Origin: a virus
DNA length: 64,000 nt
IMG/VR virus record: IMGVR_UViG_3300023174_000057
Span: 1-64,000 of that record
Reading direction: 5' to 3' (one strand)
Below the pieces are notes generated by a model. That model made no database searches, had not been told where the DNA came from, and saw only the letters and a list, made by a program, of their open reading frames with translations. Made by a program: the position numbers and the translations under genes. Every line of letters begins with the position of its first letter. Positions within the stretch are counted from its first letter, which is position 1. Of this stretch, positions 1-7,129 are shown piece after piece.

Positions 1-2
1 GT

Positions 3-1214
3 GAGGGTGAGGGGAAGGGCGAGGGGAAGGGTGAGGGTGAGGGTGAGGGTGAGGGGAAGGGCGAGGGGAAGGGTGAGGGGAAGGGGAAGGGCGAGAAGGG
101 CAACGCTGGCGAGGGCCGGAACGAGGACAGCACGGACGGCGAGAGCGCCAACGGCGCGGGCGGCGGCGCGGGTAACTCCAAGGTGACTGCCAAGGAGGTC
201 CTCGACCAGCACGCCCAAGGTGCGAACGGGAGCATGGACTCCAACACCGCGCTGGAAGCGGGCCTCAAGGCAGAGCTCGCCAAGGAGCCCGTGACCAACG
301 AAACGGCCCCGTGGCGTCCCTACAGCACCTCGGCGGACGTGATCGTCCGGGTGCAGGCGAAGTCGTCCAACGCGGCGCGGTTCACCAAGCTGGCGGAAAG
401 CGTCCGCGCGTCCACCGTGTACCTCCGCACCCGGCTCTCGGTGATCTTCCGTGCGCTGGAAGAAGCGGGCGTCGAGCACGGGGTCCGCAAGGGTCCGTCC
501 CTCTCGGGTCGGATGCTGGTCAACTCTCACTGCGAGATGAAGGGCGGGTCCATGCCGACGCGCGCCTACCTCGACCGCACCCCGGCGGTTGACATGAGCT
601 TCGCGGCTGCGGTGGTGATCGACGAGTCGAGCTCGATGCACGACAAGCTCCGCGAGACCGCGCAGGTGGCCTACACCCTCATGGACGCCCTCGACTCCAT
701 CGGGGCCAAGAGCATGGCAGTGGGCTTCCGCAATGGGGGGCACCCCAACCCCTACATCACGGCGAGCGAGGTCGAGGGGTGCCACCGCACCCACGGGATG
801 GTGTACGACCTGTTCAAGGATTGGTCGGAGACCTTCAAGTCCGCTGCCCCGCGTCTCGGTGAGATCCGCGCGCAGGGCGGTACCCCCCTCTCGGACGGGG
901 TCGAGTTCGCCCTCCGTGAGCTCTCGGCCCGCGCCGAAGGTCACCGGGTGATCTTCGTCCTCACGGACGGACTGCCCGACTACGGGCACCACAAGGTGCT
1001 CCGCTCGCAACTCCAGCGGGCGGCGGAAGCGGGCATCCTCGTGGTCGGCGTCGGGCTCGGGTACGGGAGCGAGTACGTCCAGCACAGCTTCCCGGAGTCG
1101 GTGTACGCGCCCAAAATCACCGCGCTCCCCAAGCTCCTCGTGGCCAAGCTGGAGACCCTCGTCAAGACGAGCCACGGGCTCGCCAAGCGGGGGAAGGCAG
1201 TCCGGGCGGCGTGA
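3..1214 (+). CDS. VWA-domain protein, CobT-like (5' end outside window)
   Basis: The frame is open from the first bases of the window, so the gene begins upstream. The first 60 codons shown are Glu-Gly/Lys-Gly low-complexity repeats, then Asn/Gly-rich sequence, a linker like the acidic hinge of CobT-type proteins. A von Willebrand A domain follows, with a MIDAS motif DESSSM and later TDG. The VWA domain occupies roughly the last 200 residues and ends in a basic tail. CobT/CobS-like pairs occur in many large phages, with a MoxR-type AAA ATPase as partner; that partner would lie upstream and is not visible. GTG at 183 is an internal codon, not the start. The family call is good; the substrate is unknown. 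Confidence 0.8.
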   Translation, partial: EGEGKGEGKGEGEGEGEGKGEGKGEGKGKGEKGNAGEGRNEDSTDGESANGAGGGAGNSKVTAKEVLDQHAQGANGSMDSNTALEAGLKAELAKEPVTNETAPWRPYSTSADVIVRVQAKSSNAARFTKLAESVRASTVYLRTRLSVIFRALEEAGVEHGVRKGPSLSGRMLVNSHCEMKGGSMPTRAYLDRTPAVDMSFAAAVVIDESSSMHDKLRETAQVAYTLMDALDSIGAKSMAVGFRNGGHPNPYITASEVEGCHRTHGMVYDLFKDWSETFKSAAPRLGEIRAQGGTPLSDGVEFALRELSARAEGHRVIFVLTDGLPDYGHHKVLRSQLQRAAEAGILVVGVGLGYGSEYVQHSFPESVYAPKITALPKLLVAKLETLVKTSHGLAKRGKAVRAA

Positions 1215-1216
1215 GC

Positions 1217-1258
1217 CCCGTGCCCCTCTGGGAAGCGCCCCAGAGGGGCCTCCACGGG
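1217..1258 (+). terminator. Strong hairpin after the VWA gene
   Basis: Perfect 10-bp stem CCCCTCTGGG/CCCAGAGGGG inside an outer CCCGTG/CACGGG pair, directly after the stop codon. There is no U-tract. It separates the upstream operon from the next promoter. Confidence 0.6.
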
Positions 1259-1283
1259 CCGGGGGCGCAATCGGTCGTTTCCC

Positions 1284-1318
1284 GGTTACACCACCACCCC
1301 CCGCTCCGTGGTGCTGGC
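1284..1318 (+). promoter_or_regulatory. Class 1 phage promoter, leaderless type
   Basis: GGTTAC at 1284-1289, 16 nt, CCGTGG at 1306-1311, 7 nt, then ATG at 1319. The geometry is that of -35/-10 boxes with transcription starting at or beside the start codon. It decides the start of the next gene. Confidence 0.75.
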
Positions 1319-1636
1319 ATGACGACGATGACCACCACCCCCGCCGCCTCCACCGTGTCCACCGTCGCGGACGCCCTCAACGCCCTCGTCCGGGTCATGG
1401 ACCCGGCCCGTGCCCAGCGCGCGGCCTCCGTCGAGGTGGAGAGCGTGAAGCTCTCCCTCAACGGCGCGACCCTCACGGGCGTCACCGCCCGCACGGGCGA
1501 GGGCGGGAAGTACGCCACCCGGATCACCCTCGCCCCCCGCCGCTCGGTGGCCTGTTCGTGCCCCGACGCGACCCAGCGCAAGGTCGCGTGCAAGCACGTC
1601 TCGGCGCTGGCCGCGCGCCTCGCGGGGATGGTCTGA
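1319..1636 (+). CDS. Small SWIM zinc-finger protein
   Basis: 105 residues. The C-terminal third carries CSCPDATQRKVACKH, a CxC...CxH SWIM-type zinc finger, a domain known for DNA or protein binding. The N-terminal part is Thr/Ala-rich with no recognised domain. The ATG at 1319 is chosen because the class 1 promoter ends 7 nt before it; an in-frame ATG upstream at 1211 would place the promoter inside the gene. Function is not known; a small DNA-binding regulator or protein adaptor is possible. Confidence 0.8.
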   Translation: MTTMTTTPAASTVSTVADALNALVRVMDPARAQRAASVEVESVKLSLNGATLTGVTARTGEGGKYATRITLAPRRSVACSCPDATQRKVACKHVSALAARLAGMV

Positions 1637-1638
1637 CC

Positions 1639-1854
1639 GTGGACGTGACGGGAACGGTCACCCTCACGGAGATCGCCCTCATGGCCCTCTGGTCCCTCGC
1701 GGGCCTCGGGCTCATGGGCGTGGTCAACCACGTCGCCAACCGGGCTCCCCGGGCTCCCAAGCCGCCCGCCCCACCTGCCCCCGTCAACCGCAAGCGGGAG
1801 GCACCCAAGCCCCCCACGGGGGAGGGGACCACCCCGGTCAACCGCAAGCGGTGA
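1639..1854 (+). CDS. Small single-pass membrane protein with Pro-rich tail
   Basis: 71 residues from GTG 1639, two bases after the SWIM gene stop, so probably co-transcribed. One hydrophobic helix (about residues 9-26, ALMALWSLAGLGLMGVV) is followed by a Pro/Ala-rich tail that holds PVNRKR twice, the second copy at the very end. The layout suggests membrane anchoring with a basic cytoplasmic tail. Function unknown. Confidence 0.6.
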   Translation: MDVTGTVTLTEIALMALWSLAGLGLMGVVNHVANRAPRAPKPPAPPAPVNRKREAPKPPTGEGTTPVNRKR

Positions 1855-1856
1855 CC

Positions 1857-1893
1857 GGGGGGAGGGGGGCACAAGAAATCCACCCCCCGCCCC
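1857..1893 (+). terminator. G-run/C-run hairpin with CAAGAAATC
   Basis: Runs of six G and six C can pair around ACAAGAAATCCA. The same AAGAAATC octamer lies beside GC-rich hairpins at 2530-2575 and, on the minus strand, at 8560-8603. Confidence 0.4.
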
Positions 1894-1916
1894 GCGTGAC
1901 CACCCGGTCGATTCCC

Positions 1917-1951
1917 GGTTACACCCACCCCCACCCCTCCGTGGTACGGGC
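1917..1951 (+). promoter_or_regulatory. Class 1 phage promoter, leaderless type
   Basis: GATTCCC precedes GGTTAC (1917-1922), then 16 nt, CCGTGG (1939-1944), 7 nt and ATG 1952. The C-rich spacer is identical to that of the promoter at 2243. Confidence 0.75.
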
Positions 1952-2227
1952 ATGAACGCCACCACCGCCACCGCCGCCGTCGAGACCGCCCTCCGCGAGG
2001 AGATCCGCGACCGCGAGTTCGCCCTCGCGGACAAGGAGCGGGAGCTCGCCCGCATCAAGACCGCCCTCCTCGCCGCCCTCGCTCGGCTCGACAAGGGGAT
2101 GGAGGAGGCTCCCGCCCGTGCGGTGGCCATCGCCACCAACCCGGCCCTCGCCGGGGACGTGGAGGCGGGCATCCGCACGGGGCTCCTCAAGGGCCTCGCG
2201 ATGGACGTGCGCGGGATCGTGTCCTGA
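1952..2227 (+). CDS. Small helical protein, function unknown
   Basis: 91 residues. The first two-thirds are charged and Ala/Glu/Arg-rich (EEIRDREFALADKEREL), as in a short coiled coil. No recognised domain. It has its own leaderless promoter, like the genes on either side, which suggests individually tuned early expression. The start is fixed by the promoter. Confidence 0.7.
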   Translation: MNATTATAAVETALREEIRDREFALADKERELARIKTALLAALARLDKGMEEAPARAVAIATNPALAGDVEAGIRTGLLKGLAMDVRGIVS

Positions 2228-2242
2228 CCAGTGACGATTCCC

Positions 2243-2277
2243 GGTTACACCCACCCCCACCCCTCCGTGGTGACAGC
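2243..2277 (+). promoter_or_regulatory. Class 1 phage promoter, leaderless type
   Basis: GGTTAC 2243-2248, 16 nt, CCGTGG 2265-2270, 7 nt, ATG 2278. It starts just after the stop of the upstream gene. Confidence 0.75.
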
Positions 2278-2508
2278 ATGACCCCCAAGTCCAAGATCGA
2301 GTACGCCCGCGCAGTCGCCACCGCCGCCCTCGCCCACCACGCGACGGCAAAGACCACGGTTGCCCAGACCGTGGCGGACGCCGTCACCTACGGGCGCGCC
2401 GAGGCGGGGCGCGAGGCCCTCGCCTACGAGCTTGGCATCCGCGCTTACCAGACCGAGTGTCTGGAGCGGGAGCTCCAGCGGGTGCTCGACATCCTCACGG
2501 CCAAGTGA
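2278..2508 (+). CDS. Small Ala-rich helical protein, function unknown
   Basis: 76 residues, mostly predicted helix, ending in a charged heptad-like stretch (ECLERELQRVLDIL). No recognised domain. The start is set by the leaderless promoter. A hairpin terminator follows, so this is probably a single-gene transcript. Confidence 0.65.
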   Translation: MTPKSKIEYARAVATAALAHHATAKTTVAQTVADAVTYGRAEAGREALAYELGIRAYQTECLERELQRVLDILTAK

Positions 2509-2529
2509 GGGAGTGAGGGACGGGGGTGA

Positions 2530-2575
2530 CCCCCACCCGTCCCACTCGGGGTGGGGCAAGAAATCGGTTTTTCCC
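2530..2575 (+). terminator. Hairpin terminator with U-run
   Basis: CCCCACCC pairs with GGGTGGGG across a 9-nt loop, followed by CAAGAAATCGG and TTTTT. This is the most canonical terminator of the early region. Confidence 0.6.
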
Positions 2576-2938
2576 AGTGATCTCGTTGACTTGGGGGCAG
2601 GGGTGTGACGGGGCCACCCGCCTAAAACCGTATAGTAAACTGAACGGGTGTCCACTACTGGTCAAAATAGCTGTGTTGAGCCCGCATTGAAAATGGCACC
2701 CCTCAAAGGGAAAGACGTTTGGGAAGGCCATTCCCAGACGGTGAGGCAGGGCGCTCCGCGCCGCGCCAGACCGAGAGACGGATGACGGACGGGGGAGGCG
2801 GACGGGGGAGACGGACGGGAGAGACGGATGACGGACGGGTTCCCCCGCGCGACCCCCCTTCGGTGGGACAAGGGGTGTTCTCCCACGGACCCCCCCTTCG
2901 GTGGGACAAGCCCCCTCTCTGGGGGCGTAACGTGCCTC
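2576..2938 (+). other. Gene-free patch with short tandem repeats
   Basis: No convincing gene. It holds a lower-GC stretch (about 2620-2700), a palindrome TGGGAA-GGCCA-TTCCCA near 2719-2735, and four degenerate tandem units built on GAGACGGATGACGGACGGG between 2770 and 2840. Two copies of a CCCCTT...AAGGGG hairpin motif follow. It looks like a site of past insertion or deletion. Confidence 0.5.
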
Positions 2939-3115
2939 ATGGGCTACCGGGTTCTGACGGGCGATTGCCGAGAGACGCTCAAGACTCTGGGGGACGGGAC
3001 CGTCCAGTGCGTGGTGACCTCGCCCCCGTACTGGGGCTTGAGGGATTTGACCTGTTGGGTGAGTTCTCCAAGTAGGGTTCCCCCGGAACGACCCCCTTCG
3101 GTGAGACAAGGGGCC
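2850..3115 (+). repeat. Three copies of a CCCCTTCGGTGGGACAAG repeat
   Basis: Copies lie near 2850-2875, 2889-2911 and 3089-3115. The first and third can fold as CCCCTT/AAGGGG hairpins. They bracket the methylase remnant, which suggests recombination between repeats removed most of that gene. Confidence 0.55.
2939..3053 (+). pseudogene. DNA methylase 5' remnant
   Basis: From ATG 2939 the translation begins MGYRVLTGDCRETLKTL and reaches TSPPYWGLRDL, the usual start and catalytic (D/N/S)PP(Y/F) motif of alpha/beta-type N6-adenine or N4-cytosine methylases. Similarity stops there, and the frame runs on into unrelated repeat sequence. A full enzyme would need about 200 more residues and a C-terminal FAGxGT motif, which are missing. 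GCGTAAC then 7 nt precede the ATG, as at 47841 and 63588. Confidence 0.7.
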
Positions 3116-3121
3116 TTTTCC

Positions 3122-3156
3122 TGTTACGGGGTGGGGGGTGTCTCCGTGGTGGGGTC
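3122..3156 (+). promoter_or_regulatory. Class 1 phage promoter, TGTTAC variant
   Basis: TGTTAC 3122-3127, 16 nt, CCGTGG 3144-3149, 7 nt, ATG 3157. It probably drives the run through the four mini-ORFs and the kinase. Confidence 0.7.
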
Positions 3157-3429
3157 ATGGAAGCGACGTGCGGCGTCAAGTACAGGCTCACGAACGGCAC
3201 TCTCGACCTCGTGCGGGTGGTGAGCCCCACGGGTCGTGGGGTCACCGTCCGTGGTGGTGGCATCCCTGCCACGGTCGCCCGGAAGGTGCTGGGGTCGGGT
3301 GCGAAGCTCTTCGACACCCGGGTGGACCTGTGCGGCACCCGTGTGTACGAGCTCGATTGGTACGAGGGCACCATGTCTCTCACCTACGGGGAGATGCGGG
3401 CGGTGTTGGTGGCGGCGGGGTGTTGGTGA
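3157..3429 (+). CDS. Hypothetical protein heading mini-ORF array I
   Basis: 90 residues, no recognised family. The composition (VRVVSPTGRGVTVRGGG, then a central hydrophobic stretch) suggests a small beta-rich fold. It lies behind a leaderless promoter, and its stop overlaps the first mini-ORF (TGATG). Its position parallels the gene at 35301-35474, which heads array III, although I see no clear sequence match between them. Confidence 0.65.
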   Translation: MEATCGVKYRLTNGTLDLVRVVSPTGRGVTVRGGGIPATVARKVLGSGAKLFDTRVDLCGTRVYELDWYEGTMSLTYGEMRAVLVAAGCW

Positions 3430-3569
3430 TGGTAGTGGTCCGTGGGGGTTCCTACCGCTACCGCTACGGGGTGATGGTTCGGGCGGCGAAGGTTTGCAAG
3501 GAGCCTCCCGAGTCGCTCGACCGGGAGCCCGGGTTCCGCACCCGCCTACCTGTGAGGCAACCGAGATGA
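3429..3569 (+). CDS. FGE/C-type-lectin C-terminal mini-ORF, array I unit 1
   Basis: 46 residues: VVVRGGSYRYRYGVMVRAA... ending GFRTRLPVRQPR. This matches the last block of FGE-sulfatase-fold proteins (RGGSW, variable middle with R-A, then GFR). The rest of the fold is absent. It overlaps both neighbours by one to four bases, so translation is probably coupled. The Trp of RGGSW is Tyr here. Either a stand-alone variable module or a reservoir copy; see findings. Confidence 0.6.
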   Translation: MVVVRGGSYRYRYGVMVRAAKVCKEPPESLDREPGFRTRLPVRQPR

Positions 3570-3736
3570 CCAAGAACGGCAACGAGTCACCGATCTTGGG
3601 CGTTCGCGGCGGCAACTGGGACAACGACCGTGGGTTCTATGTGCGGGTGTCGTTGGAGGAGATTCAGTTTGGCTCCCAGCTTCGGGGCACGGACACGGGT
3701 TTCCGCACCTCCCTCTCTGCGAGGCAACCGAGATGA
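3566..3736 (+). CDS. FGE/C-type-lectin C-terminal mini-ORF, array I unit 2
   Basis: 56 residues, overlapping unit 1 by ATGA. The core is GVRGGNWDNDRGFYVRVSLEE and the end TGFRTSLSARQPR. The middle of the unit differs almost completely from units 1, 3 and 4, while the RGG and GFRT...R..R ends are kept. It has no signal peptide and no further domain. Confidence 0.6.
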   Translation: MTKNGNESPILGVRGGNWDNDRGFYVRVSLEEIQFGSQLRGTDTGFRTSLSARQPR

Positions 3737-3888
3737 ACACCCCGTACTTCCGCATCCGAGGGGGATGCTTGATCACCCGCGATCCGTGGTGGGTTCGCCC
3801 TGCGCTCGACACCCCACAGAAGGCTGACGTGAACATCAACAGTCTCGGGTTCCGCACCCATCTCCCTGCAAGGATGCCCCGCGTATGA
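3733..3888 (+). CDS. FGE/C-type-lectin C-terminal mini-ORF, array I unit 3
   Basis: 51 residues with the core FRIRGGCLITRDPWWVRPALD and the end SLGFRTHLPARMPRV. It is linked to its neighbours by ATGA overlaps. The WWVRPALD segment corresponds to SWVRAASR of the 9.2 kb and 35.1 kb units. No other domain. Confidence 0.6.
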   Translation: MNTPYFRIRGGCLITRDPWWVRPALDTPQKADVNINSLGFRTHLPARMPRV

Positions 3889-4058
3889 GCGCCACCAAAC
3901 TTCGAGAAGAATCCCACCTTGTTCTTCATGGGGGTTCTTGGAACCGCACGGGTACCCGCACCTTGCGTGCCGACTTCCAAGGTGGGGAGCGACCCGCGCA
4001 TTTCGACGACTGTCTGGGGTTCCGCACGATGCTGCCGGGGCGTAAGGCACGGACATGA
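3885..4058 (+). CDS. FGE/C-type-lectin C-terminal mini-ORF, array I unit 4
   Basis: 57 residues with the core LVLHGGSWNRTGTRTLRADFQ and the end CLGFRTMLPGRKART. It overlaps the kinase start by ATGA, so the whole array appears to be translated in one pass with the downstream gene. The unusually complete GGSWN motif makes the family assignment clearest here. Confidence 0.6.
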   Translation: MSATKLREESHLVLHGGSWNRTGTRTLRADFQGGERPAHFDDCLGFRTMLPGRKART

Positions 4059-4591
4059 AGCTCATCGTCTTGGAAGGCTGCGACGGCACGGGCACGAGCA
4101 CCAACGCGAAGAAGTTGGGGGAGGCCCTCCAGCGCGAGGGCTACAAGACCCTCGTCTACCACCACCCCCCGCACCGTCCGGGTGGGGGTGACTGGGAGCG
4201 GTCCCTGCACTACGCGAGGGAGAGGGCCGAGATGGCCACCCGCACGGCGGACGACACGGTGGTGGTGGCGGACCGCTGGGTGTCCAGCACGGATGCGATT
4301 GCCATGACCCTCGACGGCGAGGTTCGTGGGAGGCTGCTGGGTCTCACTGCACTGGAGAGGCAGTCTCTCCCGACCCCCACGCTCATCGTCCTGCTCGACG
4401 CCCCCGACGCGGTGCTGGACGAGAGGCTCACGGCCCGTGGCGAGTCTCCCCCTCCGCAACGAGGTGAGCTTCGTCGGGTGTACCGGGAGAGCATCACCAT
4501 GACGTGCGACGTGACGGTGAACACGGCGGGAGATAGCGGTCGGGTGTCTGACCGTCTGTTGTCCTTGGCCAAGGCTGCACTGGAGGACTGA
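4055..4591 (+). CDS. Thymidylate-kinase-like protein with altered P-loop
   Basis: 178 residues. It resembles dTMP kinases (dTMP to dTDP, ATP-dependent): N-terminal LIVLEGCDGTGTST, a DRW motif in VVVADRWVSSTDAIA matching the family DR(Y/H)..S..A, and LIVLLDAP for the usual DLP strand. The P-loop Lys (GxGKST in the family) is Thr14 here, which should impair phosphate binding. Either it is inactive, works differently, or acts on another nucleotide. It ends the mini-ORF operon through an ATGA overlap. Confidence 0.75.
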   Translation: MKLIVLEGCDGTGTSTNAKKLGEALQREGYKTLVYHHPPHRPGGGDWERSLHYARERAEMATRTADDTVVVADRWVSSTDAIAMTLDGEVRGRLLGLTALERQSLPTPTLIVLLDAPDAVLDERLTARGESPPPQRGELRRVYRESITMTCDVTVNTAGDSGRVSDRLLSLAKAALED

Positions 4592-4592
4592 C

Positions 4593-4877
4593 ATGAGCAA
4601 GGGTCTACCGAGGGTCTGGAAGGCGACGGTCACCTACGAGGTGTACGTTCTCTCACACCGCGCCGACGAAGCAGCGGACTGCGCCAAGCTGAACCGGGAC
4701 TGCTACGCGGACATCGAGCACACGGGGGTGTCCAGCGCCGTGGTGGTGACGGACATCGGGTCCGTGGAAGACCCGACGAGTCTCCCGTGGGTGGCGATGG
4801 ACGTGAAGAACCCCGACCACAGGGAAGACATCACCGTGCGCGAGTGGCTGGAGCGCATCAAGGGAGAAGAGAAGTGA
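4593..4877 (+). CDS. Hypothetical protein, paralogue of the next gene
   Basis: 94 residues. The pattern Y.VYV...A-D-A...SLPWV.MD repeats in the following gene (CLPWVDDD), so the two look like a tandem duplication. Acidic, no recognised domain, no signal peptide. It starts one base after the kinase stop and overlaps the next gene by GTGA, so it sits inside the operon. Confidence 0.65.
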   Translation: MSKGLPRVWKATVTYEVYVLSHRADEAADCAKLNRDCYADIEHTGVSSAVVVTDIGSVEDPTSLPWVAMDVKNPDHREDITVREWLERIKGEEK

Positions 4878-5209
4878 GCGAACCGAAGCTGTACCGGGTG
4901 AGAATCGAAGCCGACGTGTACGTCGTCGCGGCCAGCGAGCACGACGCCGAGGAGTACGCCCTGCGGGAGAGTGACGTGGTGGACGACGCGATGGAGCACG
5001 CCGAAGCCACGGCTTCCGTCGTCACGGCGAAGAGTCTGAGCGGCGCGGAGGAGAACTGCCTCCCGTGGGTGGACGACGACTTGGAAGACGGCGAGGTTGA
5101 CCGGGACCGCACGGTGAAGGCGTGGGCGGAACTGAACGACGCCGCCACGGCCCAAGCCAAGCGCGAGCGTGAGTTCAACGCCAAGCAACTGAACATCCCG
5201 GGGACGTGA
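4874..5209 (+). CDS. Hypothetical protein, paralogue of the previous gene
   Basis: 111 residues from GTG 4874, overlapping the upstream stop. It shares with its neighbour an N-terminal beta strand (RIEADVYVVAAS) and the CLPWVDDD block, then adds a charged helical tail. Strongly acidic, like many small phage proteins that bind host targets, though no target is indicated. Function unknown. Confidence 0.65.
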   Translation: MSEPKLYRVRIEADVYVVAASEHDAEEYALRESDVVDDAMEHAEATASVVTAKSLSGAEENCLPWVDDDLEDGEVDRDRTVKAWAELNDAATAQAKREREFNAKQLNIPGT

Positions 5210-5424
5210 TGCGAACCTACCACATTCGCATGATGGACGACTACGGGTGGACCTTGGGGAAGGTATCCCCCGACGCGCCCAACAACAGCGCCGTTCTCAC
5301 CGTCGAGCGCGACGGCACCCGCTGGATCAGCCAAGTCAACGTGGACCGCCTGTCCATCGCAGACCTTTCCTCCCTCGCGGAGTTCTGCGCGCACGCGAAG
5401 CTCGACACTGGGCGCGGGACGTGA
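5209..5424 (+). CDS. Hypothetical protein
   Basis: 71 residues from ATG 5209; a GTG immediately upstream at 5206 is an alternative. The sequence MRTYHIRMMDDYGWTLG has short beta-strand character. No recognised domain. Coupled to both neighbours by overlapping stop and start codons. Confidence 0.6.
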   Translation: MRTYHIRMMDDYGWTLGKVSPDAPNNSAVLTVERDGTRWISQVNVDRLSIADLSSLAEFCAHAKLDTGRGT

Positions 5425-5654
5425 CCGTGGCCGTGACCGTAGAAGACCTCCGAACGCTGATCGGGGACGTGCTGTTCCAACGGGGTTATGGTTCGTGGTC
5501 CTTCGACCCGTACACGCGGGATCACGAACCCGGTTGGCACTACGTCCAAGTGGACGCCCGTTCCTACGACGTTCGTAGGCTGACGGTCAACGAGCGGGGT
5601 CGTACGGAAGCCGAAGCCTTGCGGGGTGTACTGGACTCCCTTGGAGTACCGTGA
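5421..5654 (+). CDS. Hypothetical protein
   Basis: 77 residues from a GTG overlapping the previous stop (GTGA). Mixed alpha/beta sequence, with VRRLTVNERGRTEAEALRGVLDSLGV as a probable C-terminal helix. Not recognised. Confidence 0.55.
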   Translation: MTVAVTVEDLRTLIGDVLFQRGYGSWSFDPYTRDHEPGWHYVQVDARSYDVRRLTVNERGRTEAEALRGVLDSLGVP

Positions 5655-5860
5655 ACCTAGATCAAGCCCGAGCTCTGACCGCACGGTTCCCCGCCTATTC
5701 CCCGCCCCCCGTAGCGGGCTCCCGGTAGCGGTGGTTTCTGCCGCTTCCCACCGCGCACCGTCCCCTGAAGCCGAGCGGCGACAGGGGGGTGGGCTGGGAG
5801 CCCGCCGCCGACAAGGCTGACCTCCGGGCGTTGATGGATCGGATGTTCCCGCCCCGCTAG
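5651..5860 (+). pseudogene. Small ORF interrupted by an in-frame amber codon
   Basis: From GTG 5651, overlapping the upstream stop, the frame reads VNLDQARALTARFPAYSPPP..., meets TAG at 5726-5728, and continues in the same frame as protein-like sequence to a second TAG at 5858. The tail reads WEPAADKADLRALMDRMF. Without the amber it would be a 69-residue protein. Other genes here end with TAG (17555, 22090, 34715), so genome-wide recoding is unlikely. A CCCCGCCTATTCCCC motif like the late promoters lies inside. Confidence 0.45.
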
Positions 5861-5913
5861 TATCCCTGTTGACGCCCGTACTCGACGAGTGAGCCCACAC
5901 CCGGAGCTAAACG

Positions 5914-7122
5914 ATGCCCCACGATCCCTTCCAAACCCCCGATCTCAACGACGTTCACCGCCGCATCCTCGACGCGGTGGGGTTCAAGGTACCGGCGTCG
6001 GCCAACCTCGACGATGCCCGCGATGCGCTGGAGGACCACTACCTCGCGATGAAGCGGGGGCCGGAACGGGACCGTTTTGAGACGGCCTTCACGCTGATGA
6101 TATACGGAGACGTGGTGGACGGAAAACCCGAGAGTCAAACCCAATCGAAGATCCGAGCACTGGAGCAGTCGGGGAAGACGGCTCACTCACGGAGACAAGA
6201 GATGAAGAAGAAGTCCAGCGAGCGCGGTGCCGGGTCTGACGGCAACTACATGACCAAGCAGAACTTGTGGCTGCTGCACCGGATGACGGAGCTCCTGTAC
6301 AAGGGCATCCCGGACGGTGTGCTCCTGCCTGATTGGGCTGAGTCCAAGATCAACAGCGCCGCCGACCACATCAAAGCCGTGGCGGGCTGGGCGATGCACG
6401 AGTCCCACGGGGATGACCTCCACCCCGCCCCGGAGGAGAACCCGATCCACCTCGGTGACCGGCACCTCCGTGCGGGCCTCATCCGTCTGGCTCACGCCAA
6501 CCCAGAACTTCGTCCGCACCTCCTCCCCCTTCTCACCAAGGTGGCAGCGGAGGAGGTGAACGTCCCCGGCAAGCACATCCTCGACAATGCCACGGTGTAT
6601 GGCGAGGCCGAGGTGTCAGGCGGTGCCAAGGTGTATGACGACGCCAAGGTGCGGGGCGGTGCCAAGGTGTCTGGCACTGCCGAGGTGAAGAACAACGCCG
6701 AGGTGTTGGGTAATGCCAAGGTGTCAGGCACCGCCCATGTGTATGGCAACGCCAAGGTGTTTCACAAATCAAAGGTGTATGGCGGTGGCCGTGTGTTTGG
6801 CTATGCCAAGGTGGGAGACTTGGCCGAGGTGTATGGCGAGGCCGAGGTGTATGGCACCGCCGAGGTGTATGGCACCGCCAAGGTGTATGAGGATGCCAAG
6901 GTGTATGGCACCGCCGAGGTGTATGATGGTGCCGAGGTGTATGGCACCGCCGATGTGTTTGGCGCTGCCAAGGTGTATGGCACCGCCAAGGTGTATGGCA
7001 CCGCACAGGTGTATGGCGAGGCCGAAATCAGTGGGACCGCAATCATCACGGGCGGTGAGTGGGACGGGTCGGAAGGCCCGATCACCAAAGGTAAGTGGAA
7101 GTCTCCCGGCGTTCCCGCCTGA
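5914..7122 (+). CDS. Virion-type protein with targeting segment and hexapeptide beta-helix
   Basis: 402 residues in three parts. Residues 1-180 are helical with no known domain. Residues 185-209 are the shared segment (LRAGLIRLAH...LRPHLLPLL). Residues about 217-375 are some 25 six-residue repeats of the type AKVYGT/AEVYGE, which form left-handed or similar parallel beta-helices. The end is a short basic tail. Such repeat helices occur in fibres and in acyltransferases; no catalytic domain is seen, so a structural or receptor-contact role is more likely. The tandem repeat DNA should be prone to length change by slippage. Confidence 0.65.
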   Translation: MPHDPFQTPDLNDVHRRILDAVGFKVPASANLDDARDALEDHYLAMKRGPERDRFETAFTLMIYGDVVDGKPESQTQSKIRALEQSGKTAHSRRQEMKKKSSERGAGSDGNYMTKQNLWLLHRMTELLYKGIPDGVLLPDWAESKINSAADHIKAVAGWAMHESHGDDLHPAPEENPIHLGDRHLRAGLIRLAHANPELRPHLLPLLTKVAAEEVNVPGKHILDNATVYGEAEVSGGAKVYDDAKVRGGAKVSGTAEVKNNAEVLGNAKVSGTAHVYGNAKVFHKSKVYGGGRVFGYAKVGDLAEVYGEAEVYGTAEVYGTAKVYEDAKVYGTAEVYDGAEVYGTADVFGAAKVYGTAKVYGTAQVYGEAEISGTAIITGGEWDGSEGPITKGKWKSPGVPA

Positions 7123-7129
7123 CCCACCG

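Noticed and set aside
1-186. ORF of repeated Arg-Gly-Val residues in frame 1
   Set aside because: It is an out-of-frame reading of the GGGGAAGGGCGA repeat that in frame 3 gives the Glu/Lys-Gly linker of the VWA protein.
5726-5728. Genome-wide TAG recoding
   Set aside because: TAG ends several confident genes (for example 17555, 22090, 34715), so it works as a stop.
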